NCBI GenBank assembly: GCA_005406025.1
Contig: BGZK01000708.1
Coordinates: 186,001 to 250,000 of the forward strand
Direction: 5' to 3'
DNA: 64,000 nucleotides
Source: Eumeta japonica
Taxonomy: Eukaryota; Arthropoda; Insecta; Lepidoptera; Psychidae
Shown one piece after another: positions 35,200 to 47,220 of the stretch. The translations under genes and the position numbers were made by a program. The notes beneath the pieces were generated by a model, which saw nothing but the letters and a program-made list of their open reading frames with translations, had not been told where the DNA came from and ran no database searches. Position 1 is the stretch's first letter; the number at the start of each line of letters is the position of its first letter.

Positions 35200-36091
35200 A
35201 ATGTATCAATTTTTAAATTCATGTCTGTTTGTATATCTTTTATAATTCAAAAACGGCTTAAGTGATCTTCATGAAAATTGGTCTAGAGTAATACGTGATT
35301 GCGCAAATGATAGGCTATATAGTATTTCGATAAAAGGTTTATCTGTTTATTTGTCTGGGTTAATCTCCGAAACGTTTGAACAGATTTTAACCAAAATTTG
35401 AGTAAAAATATGTTACCTCCTGGTGTGCGAAATGGGATACTTTTCTTTTGCCTACCTATACTCACTAATATATGTAATTGTGAATACGATATTTTTGTTA
35501 CTAAACTACTAAACCGATTCTAAAAATTCCTTCACTAAGAATAAACTCCCTGAGAAAAATAAACGATTAACATTTCGCCTTGGGCGTAACGAATTTGTGT
35601 TATTACAGATTTTAAAAATACTTTGACTTATAAAAGCTGCACTATCCTTTCGTAACAAAGCCAAATACTTTTTATACTAGCACTTGTCCCGTCTTTGTCC
35701 AAGTCGCAACCGTGATCGATAGTGGGATCGAAGTCGCAATGGGACGGAGAACAGACTCGAGAATCGAGACTAGAAGTGATCGATATCAAGTGTGGGACTA
35801 AATTAGAATCAAGAGCCTGAACGGAATCGAAATGAGGAGCAGTACGGAGATCAGAATTAAGAGCGGAACCGAAATTTACTTCAATCGGAACAGAGTTTGG
35901 AATCAAAAGCTAGACCACGATCCCGATTGTAGTCCCAGAAATTGGAATGACACTAATTAATTGCTATCGAGAGTGGGGTCGGGATTAGAATCGAGAAAGG
36001 GGTCACATTCGGGATCATGGTGACCGGTTAATAAACTAGATGAAGAAAATTATTCTACGTCAATGTGGGCGGACCTGCGGCCGGAAGCTAC
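35200..36091 (+). mobile_element. Non-autonomous Helitron-like element
   Basis: The left part has the phrases 'gtctgtttgtatatctttt', 'cggcttaagtgatcttcatg' and 'tgtctgggttaatctccgaa', seen in many lepidopteran Helitron-type repeats. The middle (35690-36010) is a purine-rich minisatellite of gatcg/gaatcgag words. The end, gtgggcggacctgcggccgg then aagctact, aligns with the 51450-51468 end, differing at the last base of CTAG. No open frame of note. The left boundary is approximate. Confidence 0.6.
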
Positions 36092-36339
36092 TGTATTAAA
36101 TATAATAATAAGGAAAAAAAAGCTCGTCTACCTCTTGAAAGACCTGAATTCTATTTCTGTATAGTGGGCGCATATGACTATACGCTACGCAAATTTTATT
36201 AGAATTTATGTGGTGAGAAGATTGAATTATAATGTAAACATATTATAATATCAGTATTAAAAATAATTTTCCTTTTCAATACTTATCAGTTATCAATTAT
36301 TGTACTTTTTCATGTTTTGTGTCGATCCAATTTTATTCT

Positions 36340-36520
36340 AGCTTACGAACTTGCTCCTGATCATATTTAAGCTTTCGACTTCTATCCCGACCTTGTTTTT
36401 TTTTCATTTTAGCCCCGACCTCAGTCTCCATTCCTATTTCAAAGCCGTTCGCGATTCGGTCCCGGTCCCGCTGCTTATCTTAATCGGCCTTCCTTTCTCA
36501 ATTCTTATACCGGTCTTGCA
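36340..36520 (-). repeat. Purine-rich degenerate minisatellite (inverted copy)
   Basis: On the minus strand it reads gagaaaggaaggccg, gggaccgggaccgaatcg, ggagactgaggtcggggct, the same kind of words as the tract at 35700-36000 but in the opposite direction and only 300 bp away. The plus frame 36351-36623 is a by-product. Confidence 0.55.
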
Positions 36521-36683
36521 TTATGTTAAACATGTAACCTATCAACTTCTGATCGCAGCAGATCACTACTATACCAAATTGATGTATAATAGAAAATCCT
36601 CTATAATAAGAATAATCTCTTAAATATAACAATATTTACAATACATGTAGTGCACACACAAATCCAACTTATGTTGGTTTAAA

Positions 36684-36748
36684 ATTTGTCCAGTTGTTTA
36701 CAAATCTGTGCTTTAGCATTGCAAAGTATGCACTTTGACTGGACAAAT
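36684..36748. repeat. 11-bp inverted repeat
   Basis: ATTTGTCCAGT (36684-36694) and ACTGGACAAAT (36738-36748), with partial pairing continuing inward. A possible MITE remnant of 65 bp. Confidence 0.5.
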
Positions 36749-36949
36749 AGCTACTTTGGGGTCTTTACAAAAATAAACCTGTTTATAAACTGACTTTGCT
36801 CAGGTGCTTTTACCGATTAAAGAATTTCTTATATTTGTTCTTATAATCGTACGGGAGCTATACAATTTTCCGGAAAAAAGTAGCCTTGTATATAACTATC
36901 TGGTGATTGTGTAAAACATTTGTTTCACCCAACAACTGCGTTATAGGGT

Positions 36950-37250
36950 CCTGACCCTACGATCACACCTTCGCGTTTATAACACTAGCAGACATAAAAA
37001 TAAGCAGATTCGTGTACGGTCATTATTATTCGTAGCCGACATGCTCATACGCCACGAGCGCACAAGCGCGCGCGCACGCCCACACACGCCCTTACAGCAT
37101 TCGCGTCACGCTCGCCGGCTGAATTCAACCATTAGTTGTCACAAAGCGGGGTGTCCCCGCCGGTGTCGCGTGCCGTCCCTAACGACCTCCTTTGTGGGCA
37201 AGCGCGTCCTCTAGCGGGTGATATGTGCGTCCTAAGTTCTTTGATATTCG
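36950..37250. other. CpG-rich island
   Basis: Includes gcgcgcgcgcacgcccacac and ccccgccggtgtcgcgtgccg. No open frame long enough to report and no splice signals flanking it. Probably regulatory. Confidence 0.35.
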
Positions 37251-37603
37251 ATCACGTTTTGATGTGATACTTGTTCGAATTCATTCTTATATGCGACTTA
37301 GGATCGATGTGTGTTAGACGTGTGAGTCGTTGAAATTCTGCGGAATATATAAATAACACGTATGTTAAGTTTACGAGATTTTAGTACAATCTTAATATAT
37401 AGAAGTGTGTTTAGATTATAAAGAATTTTACATAACTCACACCCATGTCTATTTATTTTCTATTTTTGGAATGTACTACAATGTATTGAAATGGATTTCC
37501 TCGAGAAAATCGTTTTGAATAATAGATTAGAACGTTAATTACGTAAACCCCTGAAAGTACAGTTACTCACGCCTCAGTACTATAATAACCTTTCCGACCC
37601 GGT

Positions 37604-37642
37604 AGTATCATCTCGCTCACCTGCGTCTCGGGAGATGATACT
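37604..37642. repeat. 11-bp inverted repeat with 17-base loop
   Basis: AGTATCATCTC (37604-37614) and GAGATGATACT (37632-37642), perfect arms. The loop is gctcacctgcgtctcgg. Could be a transcript hairpin or a regulatory palindrome. Confidence 0.7.
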
Positions 37643-37649
37643 GTGGGTG

Positions 37650-39039
37650 TTGGGATGTCATACTTTTCTTCCCATAGTGAGTATGTTATTTTTTTCAAAT
37701 CTTGATGAAAAGTTCTCGATACAAGAGTTAAAAATGCTAAATTCTCTAAACTTTGACGGAAATTTCAGTTGTACTTCCCGATATCATTCCTGCTCTGAAC
37801 ATCTAAAAGTTTTAATTATATTTAAAGCGATACTGAACAAATTTCAACGACTTGTTTCGATGTCGTCTTTCAAATTTAAAAAATGGTCGTATTTTAAGCA
37901 AATATAAGTGACCTATTTCGGAGTCATCGGCACAGATTCTTCTCATCGGAGTCTAAGCGAATCCTATACGTTCAAACCCGGCACATCGTACTACTCCGGC
38001 AGAGATCGCGGACGTGTTATTCTACGGGACGCGAGGAAGATACATTCCAAAAGATTATACACGCTCCCGCAAATGTCTTTCAACTCATACTAATTGGCGT
38101 CACATTATCACAAGACCGTCACAATTGTTGTATTGATATATCGGTAGATTATTTTATAAAAAAAAACAAAGGTTACGAAACACGGTATAACTGATGACGC
38201 CAAATCTACAATAAATTTAGAAGCGGTGCTGCGGGTGACCGGCTCGCTGGACACTCGAGCCCACCCGGCGATAGAGCCATGTCTGTCTGTATAGTCTGAA
38301 GAGTCTGTATAGTCCATTAACATTTATTTACGTAATGAATTCTCTATGTATTTGTCTTTTTGTTTAGCAACAGTTTCGACACTGATATTACAAAGAAATA
38401 TTTGCTTGTATGTAGGTAGTAGTCTCGGAAATATTGAACTGGATTTTAAAATTCTTTCAGCGATATAAAACCGTAATATAGACTTTATTTTATTTTGATT
38501 ATCCTCAGAAAAACGTTATGAGGCGCATTTTATCATTTTTGCTTTTACCGCATCGGAAGTAATGAACAGCCATGCAATAAATAGCCGTGCCTGCGGCTGC
38601 ACCAGTGGTTACAGAGTGAATTCTATCATGGTTTATATGCATACAGCTATTTCTCTTTAAATCACGATACCGATTTCCGTCCATACTTTTCCAATATAAC
38701 TAATTAACTTTTTGTTTAGTAGTAATATTTGGTTATCTGCCACAACTCAATAATTACTATCTGTTTTTTTTTTAATTTGTTAAGTATAATCACTACCCTC
38801 GTCGTAATTAGTTTTAGTGTGCATTAGTAATAAACAAACATCTTCACATTCACATCTTCCCCTTTGAAATATTAAAGTGACGTTAGGTTACGAGGTTATA
38901 AACACATCTATACATACACTCACCTTCCTTATGCATAACATCATACTTATATTAACTATTTTATGTATGTCAATAAGAAATATAATCATCAATACTAGAT
39001 AGATTTATTCTTCACGGGAGAAACTGGGAGACGCGTACT
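37650..39039. other. Intergenic sequence
   Basis: AT-rich with a small GC-rich patch at 38220-38290. The minus frame 38108-38323 over that patch contains two near-repeats of gtctgtatagtc and no motif. No gene supported. Confidence 0.45.
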
Positions 39040-39260
39040 TATAATGAATGGTCGGGCTCAAAAACGAAATTAAGAGTGAGAACAGAATCAGGATTGTAAT
39101 TAAGATCAGGATCGAATCTGCAATCGCGAGCGGGAGCGGTATCAGAAAGTAGAGCGGGACCGAGACGGTCAGCCGCGGGCGAGACTGGGGTAGGAGCTGA
39201 GGACCAGACCGGAATTAGAGCGGGCAGTGTATTTGGAAACAGAAACGGACTTGTGAAATC
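39040..39260 (+). repeat. Purine-rich degenerate minisatellite tract
   Basis: Words such as gagtgagaacagaatcagg, aagatcaggatcgaatctgc and gcgggaccgagacgg are of the same type as the tracts at 2150, 35700 and 51100. No Helitron end is visible after it. Confidence 0.55.
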
Positions 39261-40239
39261 GATTGCCAAGAAATCATTCGATACAAAGTATATGGAGAAA
39301 TTTGATTTATGATCGTGAGACGTTGGTAAACTGCAAGAGCTTTTCCTTCATTGTTAACCCTTCATCGTGTTGGACCGCTCAAAGGTAGGTCTCGCGGGAC
39401 TCGCGTCCTTAATCCGCGTTATGGAGGTCCTAATGCCTACGTGTACGTGTTTACACGCTGAATGCACAGTTTTTAGCGTCATAAGTTGAGGTCTATTTAC
39501 GAAACACGAAAATCGGAGTAGTCCTTCATCTAAACCGGCGGAACGAACAGTGCGGGGCCTCGGGCTCAACCGCTCGGAAAATTAACGAGAGCCGAAACAA
39601 TTTGTAATTACGGCCCTCGTGATCTGCGCGATCGATCAGGAGCTGCGCCGGACACCCGGAGTGGGACCTGATTATGTACATCACCCCGAATGAGCTGACG
39701 AAGCGGATCGCTACTGAACCGCGATTGATGATGTGTAATTGAAAACATGAAAGCTTTGAAAAAGTGTTGATTCAGGGGGGTAATAATTAACTTTATGTAT
39801 ACAATTGAAAAGACGGTATTCTGTAATGACTTAAATTAACGCAAGTATACATGTTCAAATAAATATTTTCTTCTATTAAATATCATAAAATAATAGTTTT
39901 ATATAAATGAATATAATGACATATGGAAACCAAATATTTATATTTTTGACTTTTCTTATTTATTTATCGGTCAATATGAATTCGTGATATTATAAAAATT
40001 ATTTGGTTACCCCCAAAGTGTAAAATCGTATCACAGACAAAACGATTTCGGGGTCACCATTTAAATAAGTACCTAAGTATATAAGGACATAATTGTCGCC
40101 ATGAAATAAATTTTGGTCAGAGAATCAGCACAAAATTCACATCCCAAATATTAGGTTTCGTATTTTGTAAGAGCTTGTATTATTTGCATCATATACAATG
40201 TTACACATCTACATAACATTTATATTTAAATTGCGTATT
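39261..40239. other. Intergenic sequence with a CpG-rich island at 39360-39720
   Basis: The island is the longest in this part (about 360 bp). The minus frame 39354-39569 has no recognisable motif. I see no splice-bounded exon. Candidate regulatory DNA. Confidence 0.4.
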
Positions 40240-40620
40240 TTTAGGCTTCCGAGCTAACATGGCAAAAACGGAACCCTTATAGTTTCGTCATGTCCGTCCT
40301 TCCGTTTGTCCGTCCGTACGTCACAAGTATTTTACACAAAAATTACTAGACCACCTATATTAATAAAATTTAGAGTATAGGTGTATTGAATAAGCCACTA
40401 AATAGTTTCGTAGTTGAATACCAAAAATAAATATTTCTAGGGGGGGCATTCCATACATTTGAGAGAAGTTGAAAAAAAAATTTTCAACATACATTAACGT
40501 ATGACATATATTTTGACAGTTCTTTTAAAAATACTTTAAGATCTCTAAGCAATTTTTCAAATTACAGAAATAATTTCAGAATTAATCCGAAAATAAAAGT
40601 AAAAATGGTATCGCAACATT
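40240..40620 (-). repeat. Inverted copy of the 'cggaacccttatag' interspersed repeat
   Basis: On the plus strand it opens ggcttccgagctaacatggc, aaaaacggaacccttatag, tttcgtcatgtccgtcc, then gtccgtccgtacg and, further in, 'gggggggcattccatacatt'. These are the reverse complement, in reverse order, of the ends of the 55971-56550 and 61823-62447 repeats. Confidence 0.75.
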
Positions 40621-40679
40621 TTTCTATCGTTTTTCAATCAACTATAATAAGCGAATTTAATATAGAAATTCGATATATT

Positions 40680-42555
40680 TTGAAGCTTTATTTCAAAAAA
40701 GGGAAAAATGCGACACAAGCCGAGAAAAAATTTGTGATGTTTATAAACCTATTGCAGTGTTGGTGAGAACAACACAAAACTGGTTCAAACGTTTTTAGTC
40801 CGGTAATTTTGATGTCAAATGAACCTCGCTCTTGTTAACCTGTTACAGATAAAATCTACGCACTTTGGAAAAGTACAGCAAATCGGCACATTAGTTCTTA
40901 CCATATAGCCGAAAAGCTGGGAATTGACCACAAAACAGTTTTGACCCATTTGAAAACAACTGGATATATATAAAAAAAACTCAATACTTGTGTCCCACAT
41001 GAGCTCATTGAAAGAAATCTAATGAAACGTGAACTCATTTGCTATTTTTAAATGTAACGAAAAGGAACCGTTGTAGAAAAGACCACTGGCAATGAAAAAT
41101 GAATTACCAACGACAAGAATGTCCGAACAAGATTATGGTCAAAAGACAAGCAAGTCGCCACAGACTATAGCGGACCCCGGATTAATTCTTTTTAAGTTGG
41201 TGCTATATGTATATATACCATAAAATATTCCACCAGAATGGAAGGCAATTATTCATTATGAACTTTTATCGCCAGGAAAAATCAACGATTCAGATTTCTA
41301 CAGCAGACAGCTGATGTAACTCAAGTAAGAAATAGAGAAAAAACAGCCAGAATGATCAATAGAAAGCGTGTGTTTTTCACCATGATATCATCAGACTATA
41401 CACATTTTTAGACACTCAGCAAATATTAAAAGAGTATGGTTAGAAAGCGTTAAAGCATCCAGCATATAGTCCTGACATTACACTATCAGATCTTTACCTG
41501 TTTTGGTCTCTTCAGATTTTTTTAGATAGTGATAGGTCAATAAAATGGTGGATAATAAAATAAATTATTCTGTTACGAAAAGGGGTATGAGGGTATGAAG
41601 GTAATTGTCGGTAGGACTAAAGTGATAGTGTTTGAAAGGCGTGAAAGTACGACTGAATGTGATATTCTTATAGAAAGTGCAAAAGTCGAACAAGTGAAAG
41701 AATTTGTATACTTGGATAGTGTTTTTACAAATGATGGTAAACATGACAAAGATATCGAGAAGGGAGTGAATGCGGGTAATAAAGCGAATGGCACCTTGCT
41801 CGCTACTATGAATAGTAAAAGCATCTCATGACATGCGCGCTTGGCTTCCGATAATAGGGTCCTAATCCCGAAGTTTATGTATGGTAGTGAAAGCTATGGC
41901 AGAAAGGTATGGCAGAAGAAAAATGAAAGTAGGATCAATGCAGTGAAGATACGATAGTTGCGTAGAGCAGAGTGTCTCGAAAAGATAGATGTAGAAACAG
42001 TAATGTTAGAGAGCGGTGTGGTTTAAAGAAAGATGTAGTGACTAGAATAGAAAGAGGCATATTGCTGTGGTTTGGCACCTGGAGAGGATGAATGGAAGTA
42101 GACTGACAAAACAAATCTATGGAGGGAAAATGCGTGATAAAAAGGTCGGCAATGGTCGCCCTAGAAAATTCTATGCAGACTCTATTGATGGCGTATTAAA
42201 ACAGAGCCAAATTTTAAACACCAGACACAGATGAGCTTGAATGAGAAGATTGATGGATATCGGTGAGGCAAAAGATCATAACCACTTGTAAATCCATAGT
42301 ATCTGCCTACTCTTCTGAAAAATAGGTGTGAGTTTTATTATTATTTATTATGTTATGTTAACATCAAGAAAGGACTGTCAAAACTACTGGTCGCAGTTTT
42401 TTGATCAGAACCCCCAAAATTTCCATAGCAATGGGATTATGTCACTACCTTCAAAATGGTAACAAGTTTTTAAACAAAGTGGCATATATGTATTATAATT
42501 ATTATAATTAAATGTAAGTAAAATATATTGAAAAACTTTTACCCCGACCCTATAT
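40680..42555 (+). pseudogene. mariner transposase relic, mori-type (copy 2), split by an insertion
   Basis: Collinear with the 32430 copy: 'gcaaatcggcacattagttctt', 'cacaaaacagttttgaccc', 'ggcaatgaaaaatgaattac', 'ttattcattatgaacttttatc', VFHHDIIRLYTF (second catalytic Asp kept here), ILKEYG, LKHPAYSPDITLSDLYLFWSLQIF. It breaks at about 41545 and resumes at about 42361 with 'catcaagaaaggactgtc' and 'gttttttgatcagaa'. It ends in 'aaaaacttttaccccgac' before cctatatta, like copy 1. Many stops; inactive. It includes more 5' sequence (40680-40850) than copy 1, with a KNWFKRF-like segment. Confidence 0.9.
41545..42360 (+). pseudogene. Non-LTR retrotransposon RT C-terminal fragment nested in mariner
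   Basis: The frame 41595-41831 reads RTKVIVFERRESTTECDIL, then VEQVKEFVYLDSVFTNDGKHDKDIE and VNAGNKANGTLL, the post-RT region of an endonuclease-RT family common in Lepidoptera. Afterwards NRVLIPKFMYGSES and further pieces follow in other frames, ending with 'gaaaaataggtgtgag' and an AT-rich tail. It interrupts the mariner, so it is younger. The clade (RTE-like or related) is a guess. Confidence 0.85.
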
Positions 42556-43670
42556 TAGCTCACAATCGCTGTGTTGCGGACGGAAATTCAATAAAAATAT
42601 CTGATTTCAATTTGCCCTCTAATTTGCCCCGTAGCGAGCTGCGGGCTGAGCGAATGGAGGAATTTCGTCTACACGTACTCGGGTGGAGTCATCGGCGCAG
42701 ACGGCTGTTATTCAAATAATAATCATTAAGCATATTGTGAGCTAACATACAAGTCACCGTTTTAAAATACTGGCCATTTTAAATTTGGATATTTTTGGTT
42801 CGACAATTAATTCGAAATCGAATTTTTAAATATGAAAATTGCGTAAACGCATTTTATACTTTAATGAATGCTGCTTAGATTCCATCCGATTATACATTTC
42901 TGTTAATCTCAAGTTGCGCCTAAAGAAGCGCTTAAAGTCAGAACAACATCGCAAATCATACAAACACGGAAGTGACGTCGGGAAAAGACCTATCATAATC
43001 GTTTTTTCTTCCGGCTTGTGCATACGTATATCAAAATTGTCACAAGTCTTTTATATGACCTCTAATAGCCCGACCCCACCTCAGTTCTCACAGAAAACCA
43101 AACTCAAATTTCTTCTGCCGTTTTGAAAATTATCCTGCGTGTGCAAACGGAAACACGGACAAGTAGGTACAATCTATAGAGCTACTTATATAATAAGCAG
43201 TTATATGGTGTACGCGCTCAACAAAAGGTGTGAATAATTTTCTATCGTGTTGGAATTGACAAAGAAAAACGCGTACCTCGAAAACTTTTTGTTTCATTTC
43301 TTTATGAATCGACATTTTCTATTTCAGCGGCCAATTTTTATATTTGAAACTTTTTGAAAGCTGAACTCCGTGACAATGGGGTTTTTGTTAGAAATTTTAT
43401 TTATATTATTTTGAGGTTTCATACGGAGAAAAGCGAGAAGTTCAATTGATTTTTAATTTACTAGAAAATATAATAAAATACGAACCTTTTAAATTCCCAG
43501 TTAGCCAAATAAAGAATTAATAAGCTGTGTCGTCAGTACGCGCACTTGGTACCGCAGTGGTATCATTTTTACTTTACAGTCAAATAATAAAAGAGCTGTA
43601 GCACTGTAGTACCTATTTGGTTTTGGTATCGATCGTTCGTCTTCAAATTAAAAATATCTTTATATTTTAT
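42556..43670. other. Intergenic sequence
   Basis: A 95-codon plus frame (42839-43126) and a 65-codon minus frame overlap; neither has a recognisable motif or promoter and splice context. Low-confidence non-coding. Confidence 0.4.
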
Positions 43671-43702
43671 CGAAAAACTGTAAAAGTATTTACAGTTTTT
43701 CG
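43671..43702. repeat. Perfect 14-bp inverted repeat with 4-base loop
   Basis: CGAAAAACTGTAAA, agta, TTTACAGTTTTTCG. The stem extends one T-A pair outward. AT-rich. Confidence 0.8.
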
Positions 43703-43835
43703 AATATTACCACTTTTTTTCGTGAGTGAATTCTCTTTCTATAATAGAACATCATTCATAATAATTATAAGAAATAAAGTTCTATTTTATATAAACGTCG
43801 TTGTTGTTATTTACTACTCGTTGACTCTGCTCCAG

Positions 43836-43957
43836 GAAGATCATATCGCTCCATAACCGCTTCAGACCCCGCAACTGCTGAGGGAGACGGGTCGTCTAGC
43901 GGCGACCACGACGTCGACGCCGCTCTGGGAACACCCGCGCTGGACGCCGGCGGCTCG
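43836..43957 (+). CDS. Candidate internal coding exon, product unrecognised
   Basis: Acceptor ttgactctgctccag ends at 43835; donor TCG|GTGAGG starts at 43958. The 122 bp between are strongly GC-rich. In the frame entering with two bases it encodes 40 residues starting RSYRSITASDPATAEGDG and continuing SSSGDHDVDAALGTPALDAGGS, a low-complexity acidic/Ser/Gly segment. If the donor is not used the frame runs on to a TAG at about 44013; an even better donor (GAAG|GTAAGTTT) lies at 44022. No family recognised. It may be a disordered part of a regulatory protein or a non-coding exon. Confidence 0.35.
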
Positions 43958-44029
43958 GTGAGGATAGATCCGCCATTGGGTACGGATGATGCAGGGTTGT
44001 GTGTTCTAGAAGTCTAGGAAGGTAAGTTT

Positions 44030-45340
44030 ACGTCCAACGGCGATCGTCAAACAACGACTGGACATTGATGTCGATGTTTTTGTACCGTCGTCAGTAACTG
44101 ACCGGAAAATTCCTTTTAACGCCTTATTAGAAAGCGATAATAAATCAGTCGGTGTATGTGAATTTTTTCTTTTCACTAATTGCAAATAAAAAGCGAAAAA
44201 TATGAAAATAATAATTTTTCACTCATCAGACAAAGTTAAACGTTTTCTGAAGGTTTTTTCGCTTCGATTTACGTCGTTATGATAAAGTACTAATCTAAAA
44301 TTCCGGGCAATCAGGGTATACACTAAATTGTATAATTTGGATTTTTTCTACGAGAGTGCACTACAATAAGTGAAAAGAATTGGCTGTTATGAACATTTGT
44401 ATAGCTGTAGGTGCGAGCGTAGACATTAGTGTAGGTAAAAATAACAGTAAATTACGTATGCATTTAAAATAATACTTCTTTTCATTTTTCGAAATATTTA
44501 TCAGTCAGAAGACGTTTAACTATGTCTGGCAGCAAGTCGGAATGTCCGACTGCTTAGCTTTTTAAACATTTTCAGATAGCTGCCCAAATAAAATACATAA
44601 AACTCAGATTTTAAATTACAACGTTAGTACTATTAAAATTTATTAAACTTTAAGGTTGCTTAGCGGGGGGCTTCCGGCATATAAGGTGTCTGGAAATCAA
44701 TGACGTCAATTATAATAGTATGTAATAAATTAGGTTTTTCATTTCGAAGATTTTACGCAGCCACTTTATACAGTTTTATTAGCTATTATTACCTAGAGCA
44801 GGGCTGAATGTCCATTAGTAACCTATTGTTTTTACCTACTGTAGTGCATTTCCGTAGTAAAAAAATCAGATTTTGCAGTTTATCGTTTGCTTGGGCCGCC
44901 TAAGATCTTACTCTATCGTATTATCGACACACCAGATCGATGTGGGTTATTTGTGAATGCAATGTATATTTAAATATGTAATATATTAACCGTTTCTAAC
45001 CCATTTCGCTGGTAGTCAATTATAATTCAGTTGTGTTTTATTTGCCGTCTCCTTTTATCATTTTTCTAGTATATACACATATTTTTTGCATATTAAATAG
45101 CTTGATTCTTTTTCTAAAAAGTAACTTTTTTTATGCAAAATTTAATTATAACCCTCAGCGGCTCGAGCGTGATCGAAGAATAAACATTCAAGTAAAAATA
45201 ATTTGACATATATAGCATATATGGATCCAGTTTGTCTATATGGATTTAGATACAAACAGAAATTAAATATAAATTAAGTTAGTTCTGTAAAACAACCCCT
45301 GTAAACAATACTTTCACGATGTAAATAAACCGAATAAATT
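44030..45340. other. AT-rich intergenic sequence
   Basis: No recognised gene or repeat; a small hairpin aagtcgga-atg-tccgact lies near 44533-44551. Confidence 0.5.
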
Positions 45341-45341
45341 A

Positions 45342-45659
45342 ATGCTAATATCGCATTACGTATGTCGCACATCACTGATACTGTCTGACATCGGTAGAAC
45401 AGCTTCAACGAGCCAACTCAAATTTTCTACAGTACTCCAAACTTCAAACAAATGTTGCCACCACAAAAACATTGTTTTACTACTGCACCGGCGAGGTACG
45501 ATCGTTATGACTCGAGAACTTGACCATACACGGTCGAGACCACAAACCGCTGCAGATTATAACTATAGCCGGACCAACGGCGCCAGAACCGTAAACAAAC
45601 CAGACAACTTAGACGTCAACGATGTAAAACCTCAGTACTATATAATATTATTTATCTGA
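45342..45659 (+). CDS. Unrecognised 105-codon open frame
   Basis: ATG-initiated and among the longest non-transposon frames in the window. The second half (GTIVMTRELDHTRSRPQTAADY, NGARTVNKPDNLDVNDVKPQ) has balanced composition and is GC-richer than the flanks. There is no signal peptide, membrane segment or motif I can name, and no convincing promoter. It could be a taxon-specific gene, an exon in another phase, or chance. Confidence 0.2.
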   Translation: MLISHYVCRTSLILSDIGRTASTSQLKFSTVLQTSNKCCHHKNIVLLLHRRGTIVMTRELDHTRSRPQTAADYNYSRTNGARTVNKPDNLDVNDVKPQYYIILFI

Positions 45660-45965
45660 GACTGGACTATTCGATTGGGGTGTTTCATTTTAAAACAGCT
45701 AATGCTATAATCGTGAAATAATCTGAGCTTATTCGTATGAAAGTTCATTTTATGTGATTATGAAATAATTGACGTAAGCCTTTTTGCTTTTCATATTTAA
45801 ATTTTATGAATTAAACGTAATGCAATGGGCTGTTATTGACTACAAAATAATGTTGTCATACTTTATAAACGCTATCGTTTAATGAAACTAATTGCAACTA
45901 TAATCAATTTGAAATAGAGTTTATCTTTCTTAATCATTTGTAGATTTTTTTTTGTATTAAAAGTA

Positions 45966-47205
45966 CTGAGGGTGTCTCATAAGTAATGTCGGTTTTCACA
46001 ACTGAAGTTCGTAACATTCTTTTTGTAACGTAGTAATTTATCACCACAAGTCTCTAGTTCTGTACAGATTGTTTTATTTTATTTTAATGATACTGTCTTT
46101 GTCAATTTTTGGAGCAAGACGTTTTAATAACAAAACGAATGGAATGCGATAAATATGAAATTCTTAATACATTATTGGAAACAAAAGTTTAAAGAAGGCA
46201 CGGCAGCAAGTCAAATATGCGAAGTTGAAGGAGAAAATACAGTCAATAAGTCGAAGGAGAAGATACATTCAATTAGCGAACATTACAACGTTGTTTTAAT
46301 CGTCTCATAATAGTGGAGATGTGAGGTTCGTAAATCATTTGCGCTCTGATCGTCCACCTGTAGGGAATATTAAAGCTCTAAAAGAAGCAGTGGCAAGCCG
46401 ACCAAGTACCGGCACTCGCCGATTATCGAAACCCCTTGGGCTTTCTGAAGACACCATACATCGTCACTTAAAATCAATGGGTAAGGCTCATAAAAGTTGA
46501 GAAATAGTGCCCCATGACTTGAACGAGATTCTAGCAAAGCGCTCAATAGAAGTTTGCAAACAGTTCCTTGTCCTGATGAAATATGATCGTTTTATTGAAC
46601 ACTTTGTTACTTACGTTGAAGAACGGAGTTATCTAAACAATCAAAACATGCAAAATCGGTCGTTAGACAAAGAGCAATTACCAGAACCCGTCATGGGGAG
46701 AGGTCGACCGAACCAAAAAATTGTTATGTGACTGGTGGGATTACGAAATTTAAGTGGAATTACTGTATTTTTAAAGAATTTAAGATGGTAAAACCATCAT
46801 TGGCGCGCGATATAGTGAACTACTGACACGAATTTATGATGTTTTGTGGCAGAAATATTCAGCTTTAGTAATCCGAAAACGGATACTCTTACAACATGAT
46901 AATATTAGGTCACATATTGCGAATCTTACGCGGAGTAAGATCGAAGAACTTGGTGGTATTAAACTCATACAACATCCGACATTTAGTTTGGACCTTGCAT
47001 CGTCAGACTATTATTTATTCATATCCATGACGAAATTATTTCTTAAAAAAAATGAGTCCAAAGGAGATGTCGAAAATGCAATCCGGCAATTCTTCGCATT
47101 TAAGCCCAAGAAATGGTTTTATCAAACTCTCGGAGAGTTGGCTTAAAGTTGGGTTATGACCACAAAATACGATGGGCTGTACTCTGACTATTATAGTATT
47201 CTTAT
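45966..47205 (+). pseudogene. mariner transposase relic (second subfamily)
   Basis: The left end TA-ctgagggtgtctcataagt-aatgtcgg has the look of a mariner TIR. Coding pieces are MKFLIHYWKQKFKEGTAASQ (46155), a linker in other frames, PSTGTRRLSKPLGLSEDTIHRHLKS (about 46400-46475) and the frame 46507-46731 beginning PHDLNEILAKRSIEVCKQF. In that frame VTYVEERSYLNN stands where mariners have VTCDEKW, so the first catalytic Asp is lost. The frame 46844-47146 has LLQHDN (second Asp) and LDLASSDYYLF (third Asp), then FFAFKPKKWFYQTLGELA. A short internal duplication at 46215-46270 adds another frame shift. No matching right TIR; a MITE follows at 47221. Confidence 0.9.
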
Positions 47206-47220
47206 TGTACGATTATTTAT

